In this document: piece by piece, positions 45,901 to 55,936 of the stretch
Layout: each line of letters opens with the position of its first letter
Numbering within the stretch: position 1 is the first letter of the stretch
Assembly (NCBI GenBank): GCA_015178975.1
Contig: WHVD01000177.1
Span: 1-64,000, forward strand
Length of the DNA stretch: 64,000 nt
Origin: Hysterangium stoloniferum
Lineage: Eukaryota; Basidiomycota; Agaricomycetes; Hysterangiales; Hysterangiaceae
Direction: 5' to 3'
Program-made: the position numbers and the translations under genes
The notes under the pieces: generated by a model
Databases searched by the model: none
The model's input: the letters and a program-made list of their open reading frames with translations, nothing else
What the model was told of the DNA's origin: nothing

Positions 45901-47354
45901 CCTGTTTTCAGGAATCTCTACGCTCTAGATACCCCTTCACCCAATGCGGTGGTTACTACTTTGTGGGAGCAAACAGACTCCTGTACTTTCGTGACTCGGA
46001 CTGGAAAAGTCGAGTCTGTGTGCCCAGTACCATGACTAACTCTATCTTAAGGTTGGTACATGATAACCCTTTTGAGGGAGCGCACGCCGGAGGCCAACGG
46101 TTCTTCAACCTGATGAAAGACCGGTTCTTTTGGCCAAAAATGCTACAAGATTGCTTGTCGTACGCACGTACCTGCGACATTTGCCAAAAAACCAAAGTTG
46201 ATCGCACTGGTCGTCAAGGAGCCCTCAGACCTGCCGACGTACCTTTTAGGCCTTTCGAAGTAATTTCTATGAACTTAATCACAGGACTACCCAACTCAGG
46301 GAAGGATTCTTATTCTGCAGTCTTCGTCGCCGTTGATAAATTGATGCATTTCGCTATTACCATACCTACTTTCTCGAACCTTACAGCTGAAGGATTTGGA
46401 CGAATATTTGTCAAACAAGTGGCCAGCCCCTTCGGACTGCCCTTTCGAATAATCTGTGATCGGGACAAGAGATGGACCTGCAGGTTCTGGCGGGAAGTCT
46501 GTAAGATTTATGGTACTACCCTCGCGGTATCTTCAGCTCATCATCCCCAGACGGATGGACAAACGGAGAATTTGAATGCGACCATAGAACAGATGCTTCG
46601 AGCCTATTGTGCTTCTGCTAAGGAGAGCTGGTCCCAATGGATTGAAGTGGTTGTCCACACGTACAACTCAACCGTTCACAGTTCCACAAACTACGCTCCG
46701 GCCTTCTTATTAATGGGATATCTCCCGAGAGGAATGTCTCGAGTTCTAGGAGGTGACGAACCCCTAGTTCCTAGAGAACTATCAGATAGCCCTATGGCCG
46801 ATCAATGGATTCTCGAACTAGAAAATCATCAGCAGATGGTGCGAGATTCGATCACTCGAGCTCAGGAGATTCAAGCACGAGCGTATAACAAGAAGCAAAG
46901 ACCTGTAGAAGATATCTCCGAGGGAGACCTCGTATTGGTGAACCCCCACTCCCTCGAACTGGTGGAAGTCAAGGGAACTGGGAAGAAACTAATACAAAGA
47001 CGGATTGGACCGTTTGAGGTGCTTGAGAAACTGAACCCTCAAGTATTTAGGCTTAAGATCCCCTCGGAGTATCCGATGCATCCAGTCATTAACCGGGACC
47101 ATCTCCGAAAATATCAACCCTCTCCTCCCAATCTCGGTCCAAGACCCCAACTTGAGAACCTAAGAGAGTTGAAACTGGATCATGAAGAATATGAGGTCGA
47201 AGCTATCATTGGGCACAGAAAACAGCGAAATCGCCTGCTATTTAGGGTACACTGGAAAGGTTATGGACCTGAGGAGGATTCGTGGCTAAACAGTACTAAC
47301 CTCAGAAACGCTCCAGCACTTCTGAGGGCATACAAGGCGCTGTTCAAAATCTAA
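39947..47354 (+). pseudogene. Gypsy element III gag-pol (nearly full length, inactivated)
   Basis: Gag MTTGKNQTPRPSS; stops at 40276 and 41230 (both CGA to TGA versus element II) and 42994 (CGA to TGA). CCHC knuckle CWICGSLEHFKIDC and protease MDTGADLS are present. RT has single-base indels near 44212, 44430 and 44560 and an 8-bp loss at 45073 before RNase H. Another shift at ~45955 precedes the integrase zinc region (H..H, CDICQKTK intact). In the integrase core the first catalytic Asp is Asn (SMNLITGLP, AAC at 46272-46274). CDRDKRW and TENLNATIEQML remain. The C-terminus is a chromodomain (LLFRVHWKGYGPEEDSW), stop at 47352-47354. Contrast the intact accessory ORF downstream. Confidence 0.94.
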
Positions 47355-47596
47355 CGACATATATGCACTCGAGGAAGCATCTATTCTATCAATTATTCCG
47401 TTTCTTTCGTAACTTCCTTCCAGAAACATTTCAGCCGTTCAGTGAGCCGTCTCATTGGCATCTATTCTCTTTCATTTTTACTCTCCTTCCGATCGGTTGG
47501 GACAACCCCTCGTTGACGGTGGAAATATTTTATTCAAAACCCGGCCACAATTACTGAACCTCGTTTAATGACCAACCGAGCGGAGTTTCAATTTAA

Positions 47597-47610
47597 TATA
47601 TATATAAAAA
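47597..47610 (+). promoter_or_regulatory. Internal TATA box before the accessory ORF (element III)
   Basis: TATATATATAAAAA lies ~240 nt after the pol stop. Without the LTR at 47705 it would be ~120 nt upstream of the ATG at 48361, as in element I. Confidence 0.45.
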
Positions 47611-47704
47611 TTACACGTAAAATCGCATAAATTTTCTTTATCTTTCATACCACGTCCTTCACCTATCTACGGCTCTTCCATCTACCTTCCACTTCATCAC
47701 CTTG

Positions 47705-48345
47705 TGTGAAGAGTGGTGGGTTCTGACCGCTCTATATACGAAGAATAGTGTTTATTCAACTACTATTAGAGAGTATTGACCGTCAGTACAATACTATAGA
47801 CTACTAGACTGTTAGTACTAGTATAAGAACGTACTGCACGCCTCAAGAGCAACTGTATAGTTGCTCGCGACAGCTTAGAACAGTAAGATAATGAGTTGAC
47901 CCTTTACGGTACAACTAGTAGCTAGAAATAAGAAAGATACTCAGCTAAAGACTGAGAGTCTAGGATAGAGTATTAGTAGCGTGAGTCGACTACGGTGTCG
48001 ACGAGCGCAAAATCTTGAAAGCGGAACTCGACCTTAGCAGTTCGAGTTCAAAAGGCTATTAGTAGACTAGAGAATGCTACCTTTATGGTAGCTGAGACAC
48101 TACCCTTGACACCTCTCGTTATTCGACGTCTGAGTCGTTACGAAGTGGTGTCTGCTGGGTAAAAAGTTGTCTATCGTTTGGCGCCGAGGGCGCCCATACG
48201 TATACACAAAGCTTCGAACTACAAATCAAGGTGTGCTCGAAATATAGAAAGAATATAAAGAAAGAGAATAAAAAGTAAATAATAAAGTACTATAATCCGG
48301 TTATTATTCCTTAGTCCAGGTATGCATATATGCATACCCTTTACA
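47705..48345 (-). repeat. Solo LTR, family B, in element III
   Basis: TGTGAAGAGTGG ... GCATACCCTTTACA, 641 bp, with perfect CCTTG duplications (47700-47704 and 48346-48350). It ends 15 bp before the accessory ORF start, so the ORF is spared. Confidence 0.96.
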
Positions 48346-48360
48346 CCTTGCCACGCTACG

Positions 48361-50274
48361 ATGTTCCCATTCCAGCAGAACAAGCAAGTCCTCCCTAAGT
48401 TCAAGAAGGTCCCGCAGGCCCCGATAGCCAGTACGTCCATGACTGGCGGGGCATTCATTACCCGCATACCTCGTACAGACAATGTCGAGAGCAATCGAGG
48501 TACCTTAGGACCTACCCCCTCGTCGACTTTCTCCTTTGATGCCGAGCCAAGGGGAGATAGCAGTACTGATTGGAGTAAGCCATTAGGGCACTCTTTCAGA
48601 CCGTCATCGGAAGAAGTTGCTGCTACCATGCGGAGGCAGGAAATGTTTATGGAGGAACATAACACAAGGAGGCTCACCCGCAAGAGAGAAAGACGCGCTG
48701 AGTATAGAAGTCAGCAGGAAGCTAGGGGAGCAAGAGAAGGAGTCCCCTCCAAGAGGCAGTGGCGCAAGGACAGAATATGTTTCAGAAACAGAGCTTCCGC
48801 ACCAATCCTTCCCCCCCCGGGAGAGAAATGGGCCGACTTTGCAGAGACAGATGATAGCGAGGGTGGAATGCCTTGCGTTAGAACGACAGGAGCCAAGAGC
48901 TGGAAGGAAAAGGAGGGTACCATCTTCTATGACTGGGAATTACTCCGGCGTATTAAGTTGCGACGAATAATCCTTACCCGAGGGGACGGTCAAGCATTGC
49001 CCCCACGAGAAAAGGGACATCGTAGGGGACCAATCGATTTTTCCTCGGATGAGGATGAGGAGGGAGACAAGGATAGGGATGATGCGTATAGCGTCCGATA
49101 TCTGGGAGAGGACTGTCACGAAGGGTTCCTCCTCCCCTCGAAAGTTCGCTTTGTAACCAGCGACCCCAACCAACGACAAATGCGGAGACCGTCATCCAAG
49201 GTATGGAGGGGTCATCGCCCTAGCCAACCGTCACAGGAATGCGAACCTTCCCCGATTCCAGTCCCACGTCTTTTGCCGACATCGAGGCCCCCTCCTGTCC
49301 TCCATCCTGCACACCCTCCCTCAGCCCCGATTCTAGCGCCTGGTCCACCCCCTTCCCCTAAGACTATACCGGTCTCTACTCCACTTCCGCTGTCACTGGC
49401 TATCCCTCCCGACTCTCCTTATTCATATTGCGTGTCCTTAGGTAGCCCTATCCACAAGCTTTCACAAGAGCGAATGGACGTCAATTTGGACCCTCTTACA
49501 CCGGACATCACCGTTCCAGCGACGAGCGGAAAAGCCAAGGAGATACAGAAGGCCACCACCCCTCTCCCAGAGCGATCCCCTATCCCTATCCCCATCTCTG
49601 ACAGCCCGCCTTCCCCCACTGATCCCATCTCCACCACCTTCTGGACGCGAGTAGCTGTCAATTACCCTTCCGAACAGTTCCCCGTCGGAAGGGTACTATC
49701 ACAGCTAGTGCCGGTACTCCAGCAACCGGTCCTTCAAGGGAGCCTTAAGGGTTGTCGCGGTCTCACTCTGTTGTCCGAGATAATGAAGGACTTCTATCTC
49801 TCCTTCGAGGATCCCGCAGAGGGGGAGAACTTTGCGCGAGCAGCTCGGGGGGTTAAACTCTCTATGTTCCGGCATATCATAGTGGAACCCCACCGTCTGC
49901 CCCCAGACTCAGCGAGCGTCCTCTCTATTGCTGGCCTTGTAGATCTACTTGAGGCCCTCGTCCTGACGCCTCCCATAGAGACCCCTATGCAGCCACAGGT
50001 TCCTGCCCCGTTACCCACGTCTTCGTCTCCCCTCCCCAATGCTCCTCTTCTCGCACGAATTTCCGCTCCCCCGATTAGTGTGCGTGCAGTCGTTCGTTGC
50101 AGGGAGAAGGCTTATAGATGCTGGGCCAACTCCTTGCACAGGGATTCTAGTGATTTGGCTCGAGCGAGAATAGCCGAGTCCTTCAGAGTAAAACGGGAAC
50201 GATGGGGAAACATCATTTTGGACCTAGGGGGATCCTCACAGGCAGCTTGGGGCGGCGTCCCAGACGCTCTTTGA
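48361..50274 (+). CDS. Element III accessory ORF, intact (638 aa, function unknown)
   Basis: Sense ORF between pol and the 3' LTR, the place an env-like gene takes in some Gypsy elements. ATG at 48361 is shared with element I (9361); upstream in-frame codons derive from the inserted LTR. Parts in order: basic N-terminus MFPFQQNKQVLPKFKK; charged helix RRLTRKRERRAEYRSQQEAR (about 105-125); SWKEKEGTIFYDWELLRRIK; acidic DFSSDEDEEGDKDRD; long Pro/Ser-rich linker; folded-looking C-half FWTRVAVNYPSEQFPV..LSQLVPVLQQP and LLSEIMKDFYLSFEDP. No signal peptide or membrane segment, so not a classical envelope protein. It is uninterrupted while gag-pol of the same element is broken many times. I do not recognise a domain. 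Confidence 0.85.
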   Translation: MFPFQQNKQVLPKFKKVPQAPIASTSMTGGAFITRIPRTDNVESNRGTLGPTPSSTFSFDAEPRGDSSTDWSKPLGHSFRPSSEEVAATMRRQEMFMEEHNTRRLTRKRERRAEYRSQQEARGAREGVPSKRQWRKDRICFRNRASAPILPPPGEKWADFAETDDSEGGMPCVRTTGAKSWKEKEGTIFYDWELLRRIKLRRIILTRGDGQALPPREKGHRRGPIDFSSDEDEEGDKDRDDAYSVRYLGEDCHEGFLLPSKVRFVTSDPNQRQMRRPSSKVWRGHRPSQPSQECEPSPIPVPRLLPTSRPPPVLHPAHPPSAPILAPGPPPSPKTIPVSTPLPLSLAIPPDSPYSYCVSLGSPIHKLSQERMDVNLDPLTPDITVPATSGKAKEIQKATTPLPERSPIPIPISDSPPSPTDPISTTFWTRVAVNYPSEQFPVGRVLSQLVPVLQQPVLQGSLKGCRGLTLLSEIMKDFYLSFEDPAEGENFARAARGVKLSMFRHIIVEPHRLPPDSASVLSIAGLVDLLEALVLTPPIETPMQPQVPAPLPTSSSPLPNAPLLARISAPPISVRAVVRCREKAYRCWANSLHRDSSDLARARIAESFRVKRERWGNIILDLGGSSQAAWGGVPDAL

Positions 50275-50310
50275 CACCTTGTATAGCACATCCCTTCGAA
50301 CTGGGGGCAC

Positions 50311-50613
50311 TGTGAAGGGTATGCATATATCATGATTGGACTGTGGAATAATACATATATTATAGTATTTTATTATTTAGTTCTTACTCTTTTTCCCTAA
50401 CTCTCTATATCTTTCGAGCATACCCGTATTTCTTAGTTCGAAGTCTTGTGTATATCTATGGGCACTCTCAGCGCTAAATCTTAGACATCTTTCACCCAGC
50501 AGACACCACCTCGTAAATGACCCAGACGTCGAATAGCGAGAGGTGTCAAGGGTAACATCTAAGAAACACTATTCTTCGTATATTGAGCGGTAGGAATTTA
50601 ACGACTCTTCACA
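50311..50613 (+). repeat. 3' LTR of element III, family A/B with internal deletion
   Basis: Follows the polypurine tract ACTGGGGGCAC. It starts TGTGAAGGGTATGC and ends AACGACTCTTCACA, but only 303 bp: at GGTAACATCT it jumps to AAGAAACACTATTC, losing the palindrome-rich ~340 bp. Confidence 0.9.
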
Positions 50614-50955
50614 ATTATAGTACCTGTTTGTGAAGCTACAAGATGTTTTTAAGTAATAGAATGATAATAAATGATTGTGCATATACCTCAGTGAGTGAGT
50701 GAGTAAACTTCACTGAGGTATATGGCGAAATATTGCGACTTTTTATCTACTTTCTAATTATTTTAGGAGAGTTATTAGGGGAGTAAATAGGGGAAATTTG
50801 GATACTCGAAGTTTCTAGTCCATTGCATCATTAAGGAGAAATTTGTAATTAGGAGTTACTCCCCCCTTAACAGCACCTCAATACATATATGCACATATAC
50901 TCGTCATCAGATCCATATTTCGGTTACGTTTTACATGAAGACTTGATTACTAACA
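50614..50955 (-). repeat. 3' LTR of Copia element (truncated)
   Basis: On the minus strand it starts TGTTAGTAATCAAG right after the purine tract TTGAGGGGAAG. It contains the dyad TATACCTCAGTGA .. TCACTGAGGTATA. Its far end is cut at 50614 by the LTR of element III. It shares ~105 bp with 55404-55508. Confidence 0.8.
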
Positions 50956-53900
50956 CTTCCCCTCAAGTCGAGTGTTGATAAGACTGAGTTTTGATGTAAA
51001 ATAGATGAGTTTTGGGCGAGGTAAAGCTTTGGTGAATATGTCTGCTGTCATATCTTCGGTAGGACAATATGCGAGTGTAATTGTGCCATTCTCCACAATT
51101 TCGTATATGAATTTGTATTGTATGTCGATGTGCTTTTTTCGTCCTTGAAATCTATTATTCTTCAATATGATAATAGCGGCTTGATTGTCACAATGGAGTG
51201 TGATTGATTTGGTGAATGGATGAAAGATTTCGTTCATGAATTTGTGAATCCAGCATGCCTCTTTGATGGCATATGTGGCTGCAACGAATTCAGCTTCGGT
51301 GCTAGATAAAGTTACGAGCCTTTGTTTGTTTGAACTCCAAGAGAATGCTCCACCATTTAATAGAAAACAGTAACTTGACATCGAATGTCAATCCAGTTGT
51401 TGTCCCCAATCTGCATCTGTATATCCCATTATTCCACTCTTGTTCCTTCCCAATGTTAATTTGAAGTCTCGTGTTCCCTTCAAATATTTCAGTACTCTTT
51501 TCATTGCTTCCCAATGTACTCGTCCTGGATGTTCCATAAATTGAGATAAAATAGATACTGTAAAGGCAATATCTGGTCTGGTGCCCATTGCAGCCCACAT
51601 TAGTGAACCAATGGCTTCGTGATATGGAATGTTCTTTATATTTTCGCATTCTTTTGGTGTAGTAGGACATTGTTCTTTTGATAATAATGGTTTGGGGTCC
51701 ATAGGCAGTGTGATTGGGGCTGTGTCTTGTAAATTGAAATGTTTGATAATCAAGTCAATATATGCAGTTTGCCCGAATGAGATTGTATGCGCTTTTATAT
51801 CGTATTTGACCTCTATATTTAGTAACCAATGTAATTCACCCATATCCTTCATTTTGAAATGCGATTTGAATTGCTCCTTTGTTTGAATTATCCCTTCATT
51901 TGTATTTGCAGTGATGGTGAGATCGTCCACGGCTACTGCAATAATGATAATACTGTGTTCCACTTGTTTGTAGAATACGGCTGGATCAGATTGTGAGCAA
52001 GTAAATCCCTTTTGATTCATCACCTTGCTGAGTAGCTTGTACCATTCTCTGCCCAATTGCTTTAAACCATATAGAGCCTTTTTCAATTTGAGTACTTTTG
52101 ATGGTGGACCTTGAGGAAATCCTGGTGGTTGGTGCATATACACCATTTCCGTAAGCTTTGGATTTAAGTATGCATTATTAACGTCCATTTGCTCTATAGG
52201 CCAGCTGTTCTGGGCTGCTATCCCTGTGATGAGCCTCAGTGAAGCTAGACGAACAATTGGAGAAAACGTCTCTTCATAGTCCGTCCCGAATACTTGTGTA
52301 AAGCCCTGGGCTACGAGTCGTGCCTTGTATGTGGTAATGTTTCCATTCGCATCGCATTTTATTCTTAATGTCCATTTAGAACCGACTATATTGACTCCTT
52401 CGGGTTTATCGATGAGTTCCCAGGTGTCTAAATCGTGTAAGGCCTTCAACTCCTTTAAAAATGCCGGCTTCCACAATGGCCAATCGTCTCCTCTCATAGC
52501 CTCTTCCACTGTAGCTGGTACACCTTCTTGAAGGTTTGCGACCATTCCTATCATTTCCGATCTCTCACTGTCAATCCTGTCTGTAAAGTCCATCCACTCC
52601 GATGGGCTGTATGTGTCTGCATACGAGATGTTTTTATCGACCATAATTGGCGGCTCACTTGGACTGTCTTCCCATAAAATTGAGTCTTCATCAAAACTGT
52701 TTTCATCTTCTAATATAATGCATGTAGCTTTTCCAAATTCTTCTGGTACTTGCAGTCTAGGAGAGAATTCGATCTGACTAGAGCCTATGGTACCTTCCCC
52801 TTGTCTGAGATGGTGCATATAATCAGATGGAAATCTGGTTCTTGAACTTCATCTCAATTGCTCTGGAGGTAAGGACTCCATAGTTTCTGGTAGCTCTGGA
52901 ATGCTAACTTGAGGCAATTCGGGTAGTGGTATATCTATGGGCATTTGAGGAAGTATCTTGTATGTTTTGTGTTCTAGATCTCTTCCTGATATGAGTATAG
53001 GAACCCCAGCTTGCTTGGGGAATGCCACATTTCGTTCTATGGTTACGGTTCGTTTTTCTGGCCAATATATGCGGTGTCCTTCACTGTTAAAACTATACCT
53101 GACCCAGTGGCCCTCTTTTGCCTTGGGCCCTAGTTTACCTCCCTCTGGCTCCATCCTCACATATACAATCTCTCCCCATTCCGGTAAGTCCCTTAGATTC
53201 AGTTTTTTGTTGTGAATTAGCTCGTATGGTGTTTTTCCATCGAGAGCTGATGTTGCAGTCCTATTCTTCAGATATACTGCATGTTGTATGCACTCCCATA
53301 GGACCTTGGGCAGATTGGCAGCGATGAGCATTGACCGGGTGTGTTCGACTAATGTTCGATTTAGTCTCTCTGCAACACCATTCTGTTGGGGAGTATCATG
53401 AACGGTTAACTGTTGGAGAGTTCCACGTGAGGATAGATAGTCTTTAAACTCATTGGATGTATATTCACCCCCATTGTCTGACTGTAATTTCTTAATCGCA
53501 ATGTTCCTTTGTTGATTTAGGAATGCCTCGTATGACTTGTACTTTTGGAATGCTTCTCCCTTCATTTTCATCAGGTAGGTTCTTGTTTCCCTTGTGAAAT
53601 CATCAGTAAATGATATATACCATCTACAACCTCTGATGGTTTGAACTTCAGATAGCCCCCACACATCGGTGTGTATCTTCTGGCCTTGAAGTTTGGCTCG
53701 TTCTGATTTCCGGACTTTTGGGATTGGTTCTTGAGTAATCTTTCCTTTGATACAGGCTTCGCAAAACTCGATAGGCTTTGAGTGGTCTAGTGTTATTCCT
53801 TCGATTGCCCCATTTTCGACCATTTGTTTCGCAGCGGCTGGTGCTATGTGTCCCATATGTGTATGCAGTTCATTTATTGTCATCGTAGTGCAAGCTTCAT

Positions 53901-55320
53901 CGTGTAGATTATTGGTCTTGTGGATAATATAGCTTCTTTGATAAAGACCGTTGATTTGATCGATTTGCCCACATATACCTCCCTCCAGATTTCGAAGGGT
54001 GCATTTTCCATCACCAAATGTGCATGAGAACCCCTTTTTATTGCAGCATGTGATGGACACTAAAGTAAAGGCTAATTTGGGTGAGTACAACACATTTTGT
54101 AATGTGATGTTAGTGGGCTTGCTGCCGTTTTGCACTTGTATGCACATGTTGCCAATTCCTGTGGCTAAGAACTCTGTCTTATCTGCGGCATGAATTTTCC
54201 GAGGTGGGTCTATTGTTTTGAAGCTTGAGAATAAGCTTAGATATGGGGACATATGAGAATTGGCCCCAGAGTCCCATACTTCGACGATTTTTGTACCATT
54301 GTTGATAGTTTTGTCATTTGTTAAAATTCCCGTGTTTAGTGAGCTAGCGAATGCATATGACTCTTCATTTGCGATGTTTGCATTCCTGTTGTTGCCTGTA
54401 TTGTATCCCCTTTGGTTTGTGCTATTGCGCCTTGAATTTCCACGCATATATCTTGGTCCTTGCCCCTCCTTACCACCACCTTTAGCCCAACAATCGGCTA
54501 TGACATGCCCGATCCGTCTGCAATTCAGATTGAAGCATGTTAGGTTTCGATTTTGAGTTGTGGAGGTGTTTCTTGAGTTCCAGGAGTTGCTGCTGGGGCC
54601 TGTACTTTGTCGCTGGCCCTTAGTATTGGCTAGGAGGGCTTGATTGTTGTTATTAGTTGAGTTTGGGGCTTTCTTTGATTTTCTATGCTCATATTCGGCT
54701 TTGATCATTGTTATTAGACTTGTTGGGGTTAAAACAGTGCCAGTGGCTGTTGCAGAAGTCGTTACTGCATTCATAATGACGTCGTAAGAGTCCGGGAGTG
54801 AACTCAACATGATATTGAAGAAATCGGTATCTTCTATCTTCATTCCCATGCCTGCTAATCGCTGATGCATTTCAAGCAGGGTGTCAAGGTGGGAATGCAC
54901 ATCTTCCCCTTCTTTGCACTTTAGAGCATGCATTCTGCACTGCAAATCAACTTGAGCCATTTTCGGCTTCGACTCGAATTCCTGGCAAACAGCCTGCCAT
55001 ACTTCTCTTGCTGTGTTGAGTCTTTGAAGACTGAGCATAAGAGAAGGGCCAACAGATAGGAAGATCTGAGCTTTGACTCGTCCTTCATGTGCGAGGTAAC
55101 GATCCTAACGTTCCTCTTACTTGTCCATAAGATCTAACTGGTCATTTGTTAATATAGTTCCTGCGACATATATCATAGGATCTAGGGGGTGCTGTGCACT
55201 TCCGTCGATGTGTTTCAACAGTGCACCTGATTCCAATATGGATAATATTCGGCTTTTCCAAGCGATCCAATTTTCACCATTATTGGCAAGTTTCTCGAGT
55301 GTGACTATAGTGGGGCCCAT
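50949..55320 (-). pseudogene. Ty1/Copia gag-pol (single frame, four nonsense codons)
   Basis: ATG at 55320, only 4 nt from the LTR. Gag MGPTIVTLEKLANNGENW; stops TAA and TAG near 55116 and 55104; then VWQAVCQEFESKPKMAQVDL. The knuckle-like CFNLNCRRIGHVIADC has C-x4-C spacing. Protease DSGANSHMSP. Integrase: HMGH, CEAC, HTDVWG, QSDNGGEY, PQQNGVAERLNRTLVEH (D, D, E present). TGA at 52821-52819 follows. RT: KARLVAQGFTQVFGTDYEETF, AVAVDDLTI. TGA near 51385 (ADWGQQLD*HSMSSY), then RNase H (LSSTEAEFVAATYAIKEACW, DNQAAIII). All segments share one frame, and each stop is explained by a C to T change (CAA, CAG, CGA). No frameshift, so a fairly young copy. Confidence 0.94.
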
Positions 55321-55324
55321 AACC

Positions 55325-55508
55325 TGTTAAGTAGAAGACAAGATTTCGGAAGGGTAGAGTCTGTTTGTGAAGCTCAGTGAGTGAGTGAGTAAACTTCACT
55401 ATATATTATAGTACCTATTTGCGAAGCTACAAGATGTTTATAAGTAATAGAATGATAATAAATGATTGTGCATATACCTCAGTGAGTGAGTGAGTAAACT
55501 TCACTGAG
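55325..55508 (-). repeat. 5' LTR of Copia element (truncated)
   Basis: On the minus strand it ends ..CTTCTACTTAACA next to GGTTATGGGC. Its upstream part is missing where LTR D begins at 55509. A copy of the GTGAGTGAGTGAG block is present twice (about 55376 and 55478). Confidence 0.75.
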
Positions 55509-55936
55509 TGTGAAGAGTGGTGGAAGTTCTAACCATTCTATATACAAAGAATATACCGTTTAGGTACGACACTAAATGTATTGACTACTTAGTTCAATAC
55601 GGTAGAGAGAAGTAGCTATCTAGAATAAGGTAGAGAGCTAGAACGAATAAGTAGAATCGACTGTTAAGTGCGATTCTGAATGACTGCTCGAGTGTAAAGT
55701 AAAGTAACTAGAGAGTCGAATGATAGAGTAGCATGGATGTAGTCCTTGTGGATTGAGATAAAGATTGAGTTTCGACTGGTACAGTTCAAAACTCTGATTG
55801 AGTAGGTGGCTAAAGCCCGTCTGTGACAGTCGAGATGATACACCAATCACAACTTACAGGACACTAACAGGTGTCTGGGTAAGTCATGGTTGTGGTGTAA
55901 AAAGTGTCTGAGTTCTAAACTACAGGCGCTAGAATA

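Noticed and set aside
48361-50274. Accessory ORF as an envelope gene
   Set aside because: No signal peptide, membrane segment or cysteine pattern; position alone is not enough.
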